Source: an uncultured Prevotellaceae bacterium (GTDB lineage: Bacteria; Bacteroidota; Bacteroidia; Bacteroidales; Bacteroidaceae). From it: a stretch of DNA of 54,100 nt. Made by a program: the position numbers and the translations under genes. Positions 24,054-31,932 of this stretch are shown here, in pieces. Under the pieces are notes generated by a model. That model had not been told where the DNA came from and did no database searches. It saw only the letters and a list, made by a program, of their open reading frames with translations. The number at the start of each line of letters is the position of its first letter. Position 1 is the stretch's first letter. The stretch spans positions 1-54,100 of the forward strand of contig CACXQL010000015.1 in the NCBI GenBank assembly GCA_902769805.1, in the 5' to 3' direction.

Positions 24054-25561
24054 CATCACTTTTACTTCTGTTGGCTTTATGTTTTTTTGCAAGTTGCAGT
24101 AAAGAAGGCCACCAGAAAGAAGATATTACGATGGAGGCGTTTTCAGCATTGAAGACGCCTGTTTTTCAAATGGATCCTTCCGACATTCAGTCTGCTTTAA
24201 AGAAATTAGGACAAGTTGGGAAAGACTCTTTGTCGCCCGATAGTCGTACTGCATTATTCTATAGGCAGGAGAATAGCCTTCTTTGGATAGACCGTCAGGG
24301 TGTCAAGCCGGTGGCTGACACTTTGCTGAATGCACTGCGTCAGATGAATACGATAGGATTCTCCGGTTCTCATCTTAATGTTAAGGAAATAGAGAAGGAC
24401 TTACAGCGTTGTCAATTGCTTGATTTTGATGAGCGACATCCTGCCAAGGAAGTCATTCCCCGTTTGGAATATAACATGACCCGTGCCTATCTGCTTTATC
24501 TGACAGGACAACGATATGGCTTTGTAAATCCCAGGGCGGCAATAGGAGGTATGTATGATGTGGCTATTGAGCGTCCTAATGCAGCTTTCTATCAGTCAGC
24601 CTTCCGTAAGATTCTGTGTGATAGTGTAGGGGAGTCTCTGAGAGCCGCAGAGCCACAAACTCCCTTGTATCGTCAACTCAAGCAACAACTTACTGACTCG
24701 GTTTCCAATGAGAGCCGCAGGCGTATCCTGGTGAATATGGAGCGATGTCGTTGGCGTGACAAGCAACCGATGCCTACTACTGGTAGGCGCATTGTGGTTA
24801 ACATTCCTGCCTTTATGCTCTATGCCTATGGTCCTGATTCTACGATGGAGATGCGCATCGGTTGTGGGAAGGTGATTACCAAGACACCCTTGTTGAGTAG
24901 TGCGATAGAGTATATGCAGGTGAATCCGGAATGGAGTATTCCTCAGAGTATTGTGAATAATGATGTGCTTCACCATGCAGGCGACAGTAGCTATTTCGCC
25001 CGTCATCGCTATTATATCGCTGAACGTGCTACAGGAAAGAAAGTACCTGTAGGCAGTGTGTCCAGTTCAATGCTTGCCAGTGGGAAGTATCGGGTAGCAC
25101 AGGATGGAGGACGAGGTAATTCATTAGGGCGTATCGTATTTCGTTTCAAGAATAATTTCTCCGTTTATCTGCATGATACCTCCACACCGGCATTCTTCCA
25201 GAACGCATTCCGGGGAGTCTCGCATGGTTGTGTCCGTGTGCAGCGTCCTTTTGACCTTGCATGTTTCCTGTTAGGCAACACTGTTGATGAATGGACCTTT
25301 GACAAGATACGTATCTCTATGGATATCCCGCCAGTGACAGAACAGGGAAGGGAGTATGTGCGTACGCATCGTCCTGAGGAGAATGAGAACGGGAGAAAGC
25401 TGCCTCATCGTTTGGTAGCTACATTGCAGGTGACTCCTCACGTACCTCTTTATATTACATATTATACGCTTTTTCCGGATATGAGTGGACAGTTAAGGAC
25501 ATATCCTGATGTCTATGGATATGATCAGACTATCTGGACTTACCTAAAGAAATATATCTGA
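24005..25561 (+). CDS. L,D-transpeptidase (YcbB-type, lipoprotein)
   Basis: Cell-wall enzyme that makes 3-3 peptidoglycan cross-links or attaches partners to the stem peptide. The YkuD catalytic motif SHGCVRV (Cys near residue 408), preceded by VYLHDTSTPAFF, is complete. The N-terminal scaffold part (LLWIDRQGVKPVADTLLNALRQMNTIGFSG) is as in YcbB/LdtD. The signal LTSLLLLLALCFFASC has a lipobox, so the protein is probably anchored in the periplasm. The only in-frame ATG before the signal is 24005, overlapping the preceding gene by 49 bp in another frame. The stop overlaps the sigma factor start (TGATG), which implies tight coupling. Confidence 0.88.
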   Translation: MLYYQSWKGSQKDCCLTSLLLLLALCFFASCSKEGHQKEDITMEAFSALKTPVFQMDPSDIQSALKKLGQVGKDSLSPDSRTALFYRQENSLLWIDRQGVKPVADTLLNALRQMNTIGFSGSHLNVKEIEKDLQRCQLLDFDERHPAKEVIPRLEYNMTRAYLLYLTGQRYGFVNPRAAIGGMYDVAIERPNAAFYQSAFRKILCDSVGESLRAAEPQTPLYRQLKQQLTDSVSNESRRRILVNMERCRWRDKQPMPTTGRRIVVNIPAFMLYAYGPDSTMEMRIGCGKVITKTPLLSSAIEYMQVNPEWSIPQSIVNNDVLHHAGDSSYFARHRYYIAERATGKKVPVGSVSSSMLASGKYRVAQDGGRGNSLGRIVFRFKNNFSVYLHDTSTPAFFQNAFRGVSHGCVRVQRPFDLACFLLGNTVDEWTFDKIRISMDIPPVTEQGREYVRTHRPEENENGRKLPHRLVATLQVTPHVPLYITYYTLFPDMSGQLRTYPDVYGYDQTIWTYLKKYI

Positions 25562-26109
25562 TGACTTCCACTGACGAGAAGGAGTTGATGGAGAAGCTCT
25601 CAAATCCAGCCACCCAACGAAAGGCTTTTGAGCAGGTTGTGCGCCAATATAGTGAACCACTGTATTGGCAGGTTCGTCGTATTGTGTTGTCACATGAGGA
25701 TGCCAATGACGTGATGCAGAATGTCATGATGAAGGCATGGATGAATCTTGACACCTTCCGCAAGGCATCAAAGTTGTCTACCTGGCTTTACAGGATAGCC
25801 ATCAACGAGAGCCTTGACTTTGTCCGTCATCAGAAGTCCGCTTCTATGACGAGTGCAGACGATGATACAGGGATTGCCAATACGCTTATGGCAGATCAGT
25901 ATTTTGACGGTGACGAGACTGAGGCGCAGTTACAGGAAGCTATTGCCCAGTTGCCGGATGTGCAGCGTACGGTCTTCAACCTTCGCTATTATGATGAGAT
26001 GAAATATAATGAGATGAGCAAGGTCCTCAATACTTCCGAGGGAGCCCTGAAGGCATCCTATCATATTGCTGTTAAGAAGATTTCTGACTTTTTTAAGCAA
26101 CGCGATTAA
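25561..26109 (+). CDS. ECF-type RNA polymerase sigma factor
   Basis: A 182-residue sigma-70 family factor with only regions 2 and 4. Region 2 is FEQVVRQYSEPLYWQVRRIVLSHEDANDVMQNVMMKAW with the DxxQxxF-like patch; region 4 is LPDVQRTVFNLRYYDEMKYNEMSKVLNTSEGALKASYHIAVKKI, a helix-turn-helix. Its start overlaps the L,D-transpeptidase stop by 1 bp. The following two genes encode a single-pass membrane protein and a Spy/CpxP-like periplasmic protein, so this is probably an envelope-stress regulator; targets are unknown. Confidence 0.92.
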   Translation: MTSTDEKELMEKLSNPATQRKAFEQVVRQYSEPLYWQVRRIVLSHEDANDVMQNVMMKAWMNLDTFRKASKLSTWLYRIAINESLDFVRHQKSASMTSADDDTGIANTLMADQYFDGDETEAQLQEAIAQLPDVQRTVFNLRYYDEMKYNEMSKVLNTSEGALKASYHIAVKKISDFFKQRD

Positions 26110-26147
26110 ACTATTTAAGGTGTAGAACGTCAAAAGAACAAAACAAG

Positions 26148-26498
26148 ATGGATATGAACGAAGAAAAGTTTCTCAATGAACGGATGTCGAAGCAGAATCC
26201 CTTCAGAGTTCCAGAAGGATACTTCGATGATTTTGCCACTCAGGTGATGGCAAAGTTGCCCGAGCGTGAGCTAAAGCCTGTTGCCAAGCATGTCTCGCTC
26301 CGTCCATGGATGTATGCGGCAGCAGCTTTGCTGGTAGCTGTATTCAGTGTGACGATATTCTTCACTCGTATGGACAGCCGGCAGGAGCAACCGCAACAGA
26401 CAGCGTCTGCCATGGTTTCGGACACCTATATGGATGAGGCTGCTGATTATGCGATGATTGACAATGCGGATATCTATGCTTGTCTGGCAGAGAACTAA
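26148..26498 (+). CDS. Single-pass membrane protein, probable anti-sigma partner
   Basis: A 116-residue protein with an N-terminal cytoplasmic part containing NPFRVPEGYFDDFATQVM, a motif common in Bacteroidetes proteins next to ECF sigma factors. One membrane segment (about residues 53-73, MYAAAALLVAVFSVTIFF) is followed by a short acidic outer part. Layout and position 38 bp after the sigma factor suggest an anti-sigma factor, but no zinc-binding ASD motif is seen, so this is inference from context. Confidence 0.65.
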   Translation: MDMNEEKFLNERMSKQNPFRVPEGYFDDFATQVMAKLPERELKPVAKHVSLRPWMYAAAALLVAVFSVTIFFTRMDSRQEQPQQTASAMVSDTYMDEAADYAMIDNADIYACLAEN

Positions 26499-26511
26499 AA
26501 AGATGATGGAT

Positions 26512-26988
26512 ATGAAAAAGTCTCTATTGATACTTGTTTGTCTGATGCTGTCTTTGACCGGTGTGGCGCAGGAGCGGAAATTCTCACCCGAGAAGTTCGA
26601 GGCGGATTTGGAGGCGTTTATCACCAAGGAAGCTAAGTTAAATGAGAGCGAGGCAGCCAAGTTTTTCCCACTGTTCAGGGAGATGCATCAGAAACAGCGC
26701 AGTATTTATATGAAGATGCGTAATTACGGAAAAGAAAAACCTGCAACGGCAGATGCGTGCGCAGCGGCGATCCGTAATCGTGACAAGTTGAATATGGAAC
26801 TGAGTCAGTTGGAGCAGACCTACCACAAGAAGATGATGCAGGTTGTCTCTCCCTCGAAAGTCTATGATGCTATCAGGGCTGAGAGTAATTTCCATCGTCA
26901 GATGATGAAAGGATGGCAGATGCCCAGACCCAATGGATGGCAGATGCCTAGGGGAGGAATGCAGAGACCGAGGGGCAAACGACCTTGA
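26512..26988 (+). CDS. Spy/CpxP-like periplasmic protein
   Basis: A 158-residue exported protein (signal MKKSLLILVCLMLSLTGVAQ) that is mainly helical and rich in Glu/Lys/Met, with FFPLFREMHQKQRSIYMKM and LSQLEQTYHKKMMQVVSPSKVYDAI, resembling the helical hairpin of Spy/CpxP/ZraP-type proteins, which act as chaperones or stress sensors. The C-terminus is Met/Arg/Pro-rich with the repeated GWQMPR and may bind metal. It lies after the sigma and membrane protein genes (ATG 26503 or 26512) and its 3' end overlaps the convergent nth gene by 41 bp. Confidence 0.65.
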   Translation: MKKSLLILVCLMLSLTGVAQERKFSPEKFEADLEAFITKEAKLNESEAAKFFPLFREMHQKQRSIYMKMRNYGKEKPATADACAAAIRNRDKLNMELSQLEQTYHKKMMQVVSPSKVYDAIRAESNFHRQMMKGWQMPRPNGWQMPRGGMQRPRGKRP

Positions 26989-27592
26989 GGTCGCATTTCT
27001 CGCAATGCGGACGACGGGAAGTACAGATATACCGTCCGTGAAGCAACAACCAGTGATGAGCCCGTGGAATATCTTCCGCGGGTATATTTTTTACCAATGC
27101 CTGTTCCACCTTATAAGGTGTGTCGTCTTTCTTGGTGACTAACCCCAGGCGGTGACTGACACGGAACACGTGAGTGTCCACCGCCATCGTTGACTTTCCG
27201 AAGGCAACACTCTGGATGACATTTGCCGTCTTTCTGCCCACACCAGGCAAGTCCAGTAATAGGTTCATGTCAGATGGTACCTCGCCATCATGCTTCTCCA
27301 CCAGCATCCGTGCCATCTTCACCAGATGCTCCGCCTTTGCGTTTGGGTAGGAGACACTGCTGATATATTCCAGTACATCTTCCATCTCAGCCTTTGCCAT
27401 CGTCCTGGCATCAGGATAATGACGGAATAACTCAGGGGTTACCAGGTTGATACGCTTGTCCGTGCATTGTGCACTCAGTATCACGGCAACCAGTAACTGG
27501 AACACACTGCCAAACTCCAATTCCGTCTGTACTTCCGGCATCTGCTCGCGGAAATACCTTAATATATACTCATATCGCTCTTTGCGTGTCAT
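26948..27592 (-). CDS. nth: Endonuclease III
   Basis: Base-excision DNA glycosylase/AP lyase for oxidised pyrimidines. The helix-hairpin-helix LPGVGRKTANV, its catalytic Lys (GRK), the catalytic Asp in VDTHVFRVSHRLGL, and the four-Cys iron-sulfur cluster loop CTSRRPHCEKCDLKVVC are all intact. The length of 214 is standard. It lies 1 bp after an AlkZ-related gene, suggesting a two-gene DNA repair operon. The last 41 bp overlap the convergent Spy-like gene. Confidence 0.96.
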   Translation of the reverse strand: MTRKERYEYILRYFREQMPEVQTELEFGSVFQLLVAVILSAQCTDKRINLVTPELFRHYPDARTMAKAEMEDVLEYISSVSYPNAKAEHLVKMARMLVEKHDGEVPSDMNLLLDLPGVGRKTANVIQSVAFGKSTMAVDTHVFRVSHRLGLVTKKDDTPYKVEQALVKNIPAEDIPRAHHWLLLHGRYICTSRRPHCEKCDLKVVCPSVSAFLP

Positions 27593-27593
27593 C

Positions 27594-28262
27594 TTATTTT
27601 AAGATTCTTAATAACTGCTGTTCTGTTGCTGTTGGAAGGACTTTCCTGAAATGGTCAAGCATACGCTCAAGGGATTCCTCTGGCGGACAGCCTGCATGAC
27701 ATGCCTCATTGCCAAAGAGACGTTCAGGGGTGGTTAACAATGACCATCCCCATCCGTATTCCCTATTATGCTTGTCTCTTGGATAGACAAAATCCTCAGT
27801 GACGATATGGCATCCCATCTGCAATCGGGTGACATAGTTGTCAAACCTGCTGCGCATCTTCGGACCCGTAAAGCCACAGGCAGCACGCAGTTCCCTTGTT
27901 ATCAGACTCCCGTGTTCGCGAAGGGTCATCAGTATGGCATCCTCAATTGTTCCTTCTGAAGGAACAGGATGTGTACTCCGACGGTAGTTACAGAAATCAC
28001 TCCACCACTGCTTACTGATAAAGCCCGCCTTTCCAGCAAAGAACTTACCATAGACACAGCCGCCCTCAGTGACTATCGGTCCTTTCCATTTCCACAACGG
28101 CCAGTCCCATCCACCGTCAGGAAGTACGACATAGCGGCAGTCGTCAGCCACCACGTCTTCTGCAGAATAGCCACAGATTCCACTGTCCAGTAAGGGCAGG
28201 AATCCTATATGTTGGATATACTCCATCAACTGAGCAGCCGAATATATCTCCATTCTTTTCAT
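27594..28262 (-). CDS. AlkZ/YcaQ-related winged-helix protein
   Basis: A 222-residue protein with MEIYSAAQLMEYIQHIGFLPLLDSGICGYSAED at the start and a middle part (EGTIEDAILMTLREHGSLITRELRAACGF) that looks like a winged helix; RFDNYVTRLQMGCHIVTEDFVY resembles the HTH_42 fold of YcaQ/AlkZ crosslink-repair glycosylases. The typical AlkZ QxQ motif was not found, so glycosylase activity is doubtful. The position directly before nth (1-bp gap) supports a DNA repair role by context. ATG 28253 (MEIYS) is an alternative start. Confidence 0.6.
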   Translation of the reverse strand: MKRMEIYSAAQLMEYIQHIGFLPLLDSGICGYSAEDVVADDCRYVVLPDGGWDWPLWKWKGPIVTEGGCVYGKFFAGKAGFISKQWWSDFCNYRRSTHPVPSEGTIEDAILMTLREHGSLITRELRAACGFTGPKMRSRFDNYVTRLQMGCHIVTEDFVYPRDKHNREYGWGWSLLTTPERLFGNEACHAGCPPEESLERMLDHFRKVLPTATEQQLLRILK

Positions 28263-28281
28263 TTCTTTTTGTTCTATCCTA

Positions 28282-28289
28282 CAAAGGTA
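28282..28289 (-). promoter_or_regulatory. -7 element for the AlkZ-related/nth operon
   Basis: TACCTTTG on the minus strand, 19 bp before ATG 28262. The -33 is not recognisable. Confidence 0.55.
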
Positions 28290-28365
28290 ACAAAAATTTT
28301 TTTTAATTCATTCTTTTCTGAGAAAAAAGACATGTTTTATGTCTTATTATACCCGTTGCTGAGTT

Positions 28366-28423
28366 AGGCGGCACCTATCGCCTCGATAGGCGGCGGCTAT
28401 CTCGAGGATAGGCGGCACCAATC
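28366..28423. repeat. 22-nt tandem palindromic repeats
   Basis: Units 28366-28387 and 28388-28409 are 22 nt each and begin AGGCGGC; a partial third unit begins at 28410. Each contains a palindrome: CCTATCG-CCT-CGATAGG in the first pair and CTATC-TCGAG-GATAG in the second. They lie in the divergent gap between the AlkZ-related and DUF2461 genes; a small hairpin (AAGACAT/ATGTCTT, 28327-28345) lies nearby. Nothing else is seen in this gap apart from the promoters. Confidence 0.65.
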
Positions 28424-28487
28424 TTTTTGGAGGTATATACCCCCCGTTGACTCCGATGTTTTCTGTCCTAAATAATTGCGTTTTTAT

Positions 28488-28518
28488 TTTGTGTTTTGAT
28501 AGTTTATTAGTACTTTCG
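28488..28518 (+). promoter_or_regulatory. Promoter of the DUF2461 gene
   Basis: TTTG at 28488-28491, a 19-bp spacer and TACTTTCG at 28511-28518 (one mismatch). ATG 28537 follows after 18 bp. Confidence 0.65.
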
Positions 28519-28536
28519 CAGCAAAATAGAAAGACT

Positions 28537-29235
28537 ATGGATGCAAAACGAATAGTAGGATTCCTTCGGGAATTGATGGTAAACAACAACCGTCCTTGGT
28601 TTCAGGAACATAAGGAGGAGTATATGACCGTGAGGGCAGACTTTGAGGATGCGGTGGCAAAGGCGATAGGGTGTATTGCCAAGTTTGACTCTTCCATCGC
28701 CCATCTCACGGTGAAGGACTGTACATACCGCTTCTATCGTGATACCCGTTTCTCTACGGATAAGTCGCCGTATAAGAATCATTTGGGTGCCTATATCTCT
28801 GCCCATGGCAAGAAGGCATTGCATGGCGGCTACTATATCCATCTGGAACCAGACCATTGTCTGCTTGCCTGCGGCAACTACTGGTTGCCAACGAATATCC
28901 TGACATCCTGTCGTAATGAGATTATGGCGAATGAGGAGGAGTGGCTGCGTTGCGTGGAGAACGATGAGTTTCTGAAGTATTTTGGTGCAGATGAAGATGC
29001 CTGCTGGGACAGCAAACAGGGTTTTGGACTGGAGAGACTGAAGACCTGTCCGTCTGGTTTTCCGCGTGACTATCCTTATATGCGCTATCTGCGGATGAAG
29101 AACTACTGCTGCTGGCACCAGGTGAACGAGAGCTTCTTCCAAGGAGAAAAGTGGCTCGACAAAATGGTACCGATGTTCAAGGCTGCCAAGCCGATGATGG
29201 ACTTTATGAACAGTGTGATAGATGACTATGAGTAG
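28537..29235 (+). CDS. DUF2461 domain protein
   Basis: A 232-residue member of the DUF2461 family (TIGR02453). The family hallmark CTYRFYRDTRFSTDKSPYKN with a following HLGAYIS is present near residues 65-90, and NNNRPWFQEHKEEY at the N-terminus is also typical. No biochemical function is established. Start 28537 follows the promoter. The 3' end overlaps the esterase-like gene by 14 bp, so the two are co-transcribed. Confidence 0.85.
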   Translation: MDAKRIVGFLRELMVNNNRPWFQEHKEEYMTVRADFEDAVAKAIGCIAKFDSSIAHLTVKDCTYRFYRDTRFSTDKSPYKNHLGAYISAHGKKALHGGYYIHLEPDHCLLACGNYWLPTNILTSCRNEIMANEEEWLRCVENDEFLKYFGADEDACWDSKQGFGLERLKTCPSGFPRDYPYMRYLRMKNYCCWHQVNESFFQGEKWLDKMVPMFKAAKPMMDFMNSVIDDYE

Positions 29236-30184
29236 GTGTTGGCTCTTGACTATTGGCTGTTGGTTTCTGACTATTGGCATCTATTCGCAGGAGACATCTG
29301 TGGTGGTACACAGGCAACGCTCGTTCCCGTCGTCGATACCAGCAGGCAACTACAGTGGTATCGCGTGGATGGGAGGTGATCGCTATGCAGTAGTGAATGA
29401 CAAGGCGAAAGGGAGTGGCTATCATCTGTTCATCATAGATATCGACCCAGTCACAGGAAAGATACGGAAAGCCAAAGAAAAGGGTTTCTATTCCTGTGGT
29501 ATTGCCAATCGCGACGAGGAAGGGGTTGCTTTCTTTGCACCAGACAGTACACTGTTTATCACAGGTGAGAGCGATAATGAGGTACTGGAGTACGCCTTGA
29601 ACGGCAAACAGACTGGTCGTAAGTTGCAGATGCCTGATATCTTCAAGAAAGCAAAGGGTAACAAAGGGCTGGAGGCATTGACATATCAATCGCATACAGG
29701 ACTGTTCTATATTATTTCGGAGAAACCGTTGAAAGGCGACAGCCTGTCGCGTATCCAGTGTTTCGGAAACGACTTGAAACCGGCAGGACAATGGTACTAT
29801 AAGATGAATAAGTCTTCGACCAAGACAGGAGGAGGGAAGAGTACCAAAGGAGTGCCGGCGCTGGCTGCATTGCCAGACGGAAGACTGCTGGTGATGGAAA
29901 GGGAGGTGTTCAGACCTAAGAATAATATAGGGTCATGGGTTAAGAACAGGATCTTCGTGGTCACGCCCAGCAAGGAGACGAAGGGACAGCTCCTTGAGAA
30001 GCATCTGCTGGTATCTTTCGAGACGAGGTTCAACCTGACGGTGCGCAGCTTTGCCAACTATGAAGGCATGTGCTTAGGACCTCGTCTTGCAGATGGCAGA
30101 CAAGTGCTGGTGCTTGTCTGTGACTCACAGAACCAGTATAAGGGTTATCTCAAAGACTGGCTGAAGACCATAGTTCTGCCTTAG
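29222..30184 (+). CDS. Exported esterase-like/phytase-like beta-propeller protein
   Basis: A 320-residue secreted protein of the 'esterase-like activity of phytase' family (beta-propeller): YSGIAWMGGDRYAVVNDKA, NRDEEGVAFFAPDSTLFITGESDN, KGLEALTYQSHTGLFYIISEKPL and FANYEGMCLGPRLADGRQVLVLVCDS are successive blades with the family's conserved Glu residues. Activity is predicted as phosphate-ester hydrolysis but poorly characterised. The signal peptide region (CWLLTIGCWFLTIGIYS) is encoded by degenerate 7-bp repeats. It overlaps DUF2461 by 14 bp and the convergent glycosyltransferase by 4 bp. ATG 29228 is an alternative start. Confidence 0.8.
   Translation: MTMSRCWLLTIGCWFLTIGIYSQETSVVVHRQRSFPSSIPAGNYSGIAWMGGDRYAVVNDKAKGSGYHLFIIDIDPVTGKIRKAKEKGFYSCGIANRDEEGVAFFAPDSTLFITGESDNEVLEYALNGKQTGRKLQMPDIFKKAKGNKGLEALTYQSHTGLFYIISEKPLKGDSLSRIQCFGNDLKPAGQWYYKMNKSSTKTGGGKSTKGVPALAALPDGRLLVMEREVFRPKNNIGSWVKNRIFVVTPSKETKGQLLEKHLLVSFETRFNLTVRSFANYEGMCLGPRLADGRQVLVLVCDSQNQYKGYLKDWLKTIVLP
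29239..29280 (+). repeat. Degenerate 7-bp repeat in a signal-peptide region
   Basis: Six heptads: TTGGCTC, TTGACTA, TTGGCTG, TTGGTTT, CTGACTA, TTGGCAT. They encode the hydrophobic core of the esterase signal peptide. The TTGGCTG unit is the same heptad that is repeated in the M23 peptidase gene at 46238-46270. Confidence 0.65.
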
Positions 30185-31074
30185 TCTTTCAGAGAACAAT
30201 AGAATCCTGCTTTATAGAGAGAGAACAGCCATAGGCATGGATGCTTGCCTGTGAGGTTTTTCCTCTCAAGACTTCCGAACAACGCATGCCACAGGCGGAT
30301 GGGAAGATGGAGGATGCTGTCACCATAGTCAATCAGACGGGAATAGCCTTTTAGCTCCTTCCTGAAATGAAAGAGGGTGGTCATGTTACGCTCTGTCTTC
30401 CTGATAAAGCCCTCGTTGTCCTCAAAGTCACAGATCAGCAACGGATTGTCGATATGCATGATACTTGCACCAGCCTCATGCAGTGTCTTTCCCAGGCAGA
30501 CATCCTCATAGCCGCTTTTCAGGAAACGCTCATCAAAAGGATGGGAGAGCATACAGGAACGGCGGATGAGGAAGTTGGCGGAGCGGAACTCCTGAAAGCC
30601 TGCTGCCTGGCGCTTGTCAACAGTATGCGAAGCCTCTGCACTCTTCTCGTAGATATATCTGAGGTTATGCCGATGTGTCTCCTGACAGGCTCCTACCTTG
30701 ATTCCTCCGTTTGTGACCTCCGTCTGGTCACAAGGCAGATACCTCATGATATAGTCCATGCCAGGAATCTCCATGTCACAATCCATGAAGAGCAGCCATT
30801 CATACTGGCTTTGGGAGGCAAGGAAATTACGGGTGGCGGCACTGCCGCTGTTCTGTTCCCTGATAATATATCGGCAATGAGGGAGTTGGTTGATAACCTC
30901 GTTAGCCTCAACGATCTCTTTTTGCTCAGAGCCATCGTCTGCCACCAAGATCTCATACCTAAAAGGTGACGGAGCATCCATGGCTATCCGCTCACACAGG
31001 GTAGAGAGTTGCTTCACGGCAGAACAGACATTACCGTTGTAGACAGGAATCAATATCGACAGTTCTGTTATCAT
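30181..31074 (-). CDS. Family 2 glycosyltransferase
   Basis: A GT-A fold transferase, 297 residues from MITELSILIPVYNG. The nucleotide-binding start LSILIPVYNGNV, YEILVADDGSEQ and the metal-binding LFMDCDMEI (DxD) are clear; the acceptor part has FDERFLKSGYEDVCLGKTLHEAG, the ED motif of the family. It probably adds a sugar to a surface glycan; donor and acceptor cannot be told. The start is placed at 31074 because the -7 element lies at 31090-31083; a longer frame would overlap it. It stands alone on this strand, not inside an obvious glycan operon. Confidence 0.88.
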   Translation of the reverse strand: MITELSILIPVYNGNVCSAVKQLSTLCERIAMDAPSPFRYEILVADDGSEQKEIVEANEVINQLPHCRYIIREQNSGSAATRNFLASQSQYEWLLFMDCDMEIPGMDYIMRYLPCDQTEVTNGGIKVGACQETHRHNLRYIYEKSAEASHTVDKRQAAGFQEFRSANFLIRRSCMLSHPFDERFLKSGYEDVCLGKTLHEAGASIMHIDNPLLICDFEDNEGFIRKTERNMTTLFHFRKELKGYSRLIDYGDSILHLPIRLWHALFGSLERKNLTGKHPCLWLFSLYKAGFYCSLKD

Positions 31075-31082
31075 ACAAGGAG

Positions 31083-31090
31083 CAAAATTA
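31083..31090 (-). promoter_or_regulatory. -7 element of the family 2 glycosyltransferase gene
   Basis: TAATTTTG on the minus strand matches TAnnTTTG. It is only 8 bp before ATG 31074, so the mRNA leader would be nearly absent. The -33 is poor. Confidence 0.5.
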
Positions 31091-31194
31091 CACAAAAAAA
31101 CTAAAAAACGTAGGATTGAAAGTAAATTTTTCACTTTTCACTAACATGTCTCGAAGGTACTCTCGTTCGAAAATAAAAATAAATGCGAATTTAT

Positions 31195-31225
31195 TTTGTA
31201 TTTTGCTCACTTATTCGTACCTTTG
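31195..31225 (+). promoter_or_regulatory. Promoter of rpsP
   Basis: TTTG at 31195-31198, a 19-bp spacer and TACCTTTG at 31218-31225. The spacer end and -7 share 23 identical bases with the valS promoter. The predicted leader is about 55 nt. Confidence 0.88.
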
Positions 31226-31286
31226 CAGCCGCTATTACGAGATAGTAGCATGAAATTCAAAATTTAAACAATTAAAAAACAACAAA

Positions 31287-31862
31287 ATGGCAACAAAAAT
31301 CAGATTACAGCGTCGCGGTCGTAAAGGCTATGCTTTCTACAGCATCGTTATCGCTGACGCAAGAGCACCACGTGATGGTAAATTTACTGAGAAGATTGGT
31401 ACTTACAACCCTAACACCAATCCTGCCACAGTAGATTTGAATTTCGATCGTGCACTTTACTGGGTAGAAGTCGGCGCACAGCCTACTGACACTGTTCGTA
31501 ACATCCTCAGCCGTGAGGGCGTATACCTGATGAAGCACCTGAAAGGTGGTGTGAAGAAGGGCGCTTTCGACGAGGCTGCTGCACAGAAGAAGTTCGATGC
31601 ATGGAAGGCTGACAAGCAGAAGGGTCTTGAGAAGATCGCCGCTGAAGAGGCTAAGGCAAAGAAGGACGTTGCTGCCAAGGAACTGGCTCAGGAGAAGAAA
31701 GTGAACGAGGAGATTGCAAAGAAAGTAGCCGAGAAGAAGGCTGCCGCTGAGGCTGCAAAGGCAGAGGAAGAGGCTGCAAAGGCTGCTGAGGAAGCTGCTG
31801 CTGAAGCTCCCGCTGAGGAGGCTGCTCCTGCTGCTGAGGCTGAAGCTCCCACTGCTGAGTAA
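31287..31862 (+). CDS. rpsP: 30S ribosomal protein S16 with long C-terminal extension
   Basis: S16 is an early-assembly small-subunit protein. The core ([42 protein letters not shown]) and [23 protein letters not shown] are standard, about residues 1-90. The following ~100 residues are an Ala/Lys/Glu-rich, strongly helical extension ending in an acidic Ala/Pro/Glu tail; classical S16 is only 80-90 residues. Such extensions are, to my knowledge, usual in Bacteroidetes. A hairpin terminator directly follows, so it is transcribed alone. Confidence 0.96.
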   Translation: MATKIRLQRRGRKGYAFYSIVIADARAPRDGKFTEKIGTYNPNTNPATVDLNFDRALYWVEVGAQPTDTVRNILSREGVYLMKHLKGGVKKGAFDEAAAQKKFDAWKADKQKGLEKIAAEEAKAKKDVAAKELAQEKKVNEEIAKKVAEKKAAAEAAKAEEEAAKAAEEAAAEAPAEEAAPAAEAEAPTAE

Positions 31863-31885
31863 GCAAGGATCTTTGATTTAGTGAT

Positions 31886-31919
31886 ATAGGGATGGATAAC
31901 TATAATCCGTCCCTATTTT
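31886..31919 (+). terminator. Terminator of rpsP
   Basis: ATAGGGATGGAT (31886-31897) pairs with ATCCGTCCCTAT (31905-31916), 12 bp with one G-U, a 7-nt loop, followed by TTT. It sits between rpsP and the glycosyltransferase start at 31933. Confidence 0.85.
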
Positions 31920-31932
31920 GTTAGAAATAAAG

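Noticed and set aside
28366-28423. Palindromic AGGCGGC repeats considered as an intrinsic terminator.
   Set aside because: They lie between divergent genes, upstream of both, and are not followed by a T-run on either strand.
30367-30969. A 200-residue plus-strand frame inside the family 2 glycosyltransferase region.
   Set aside because: The glycosyltransferase on the other strand has all family motifs; the plus frame has none.
31195-31286. Possible regulatory RNA in the rpsP leader.
   Set aside because: The leader is short (about 55 nt) and AT-rich, and no stable stem was found.
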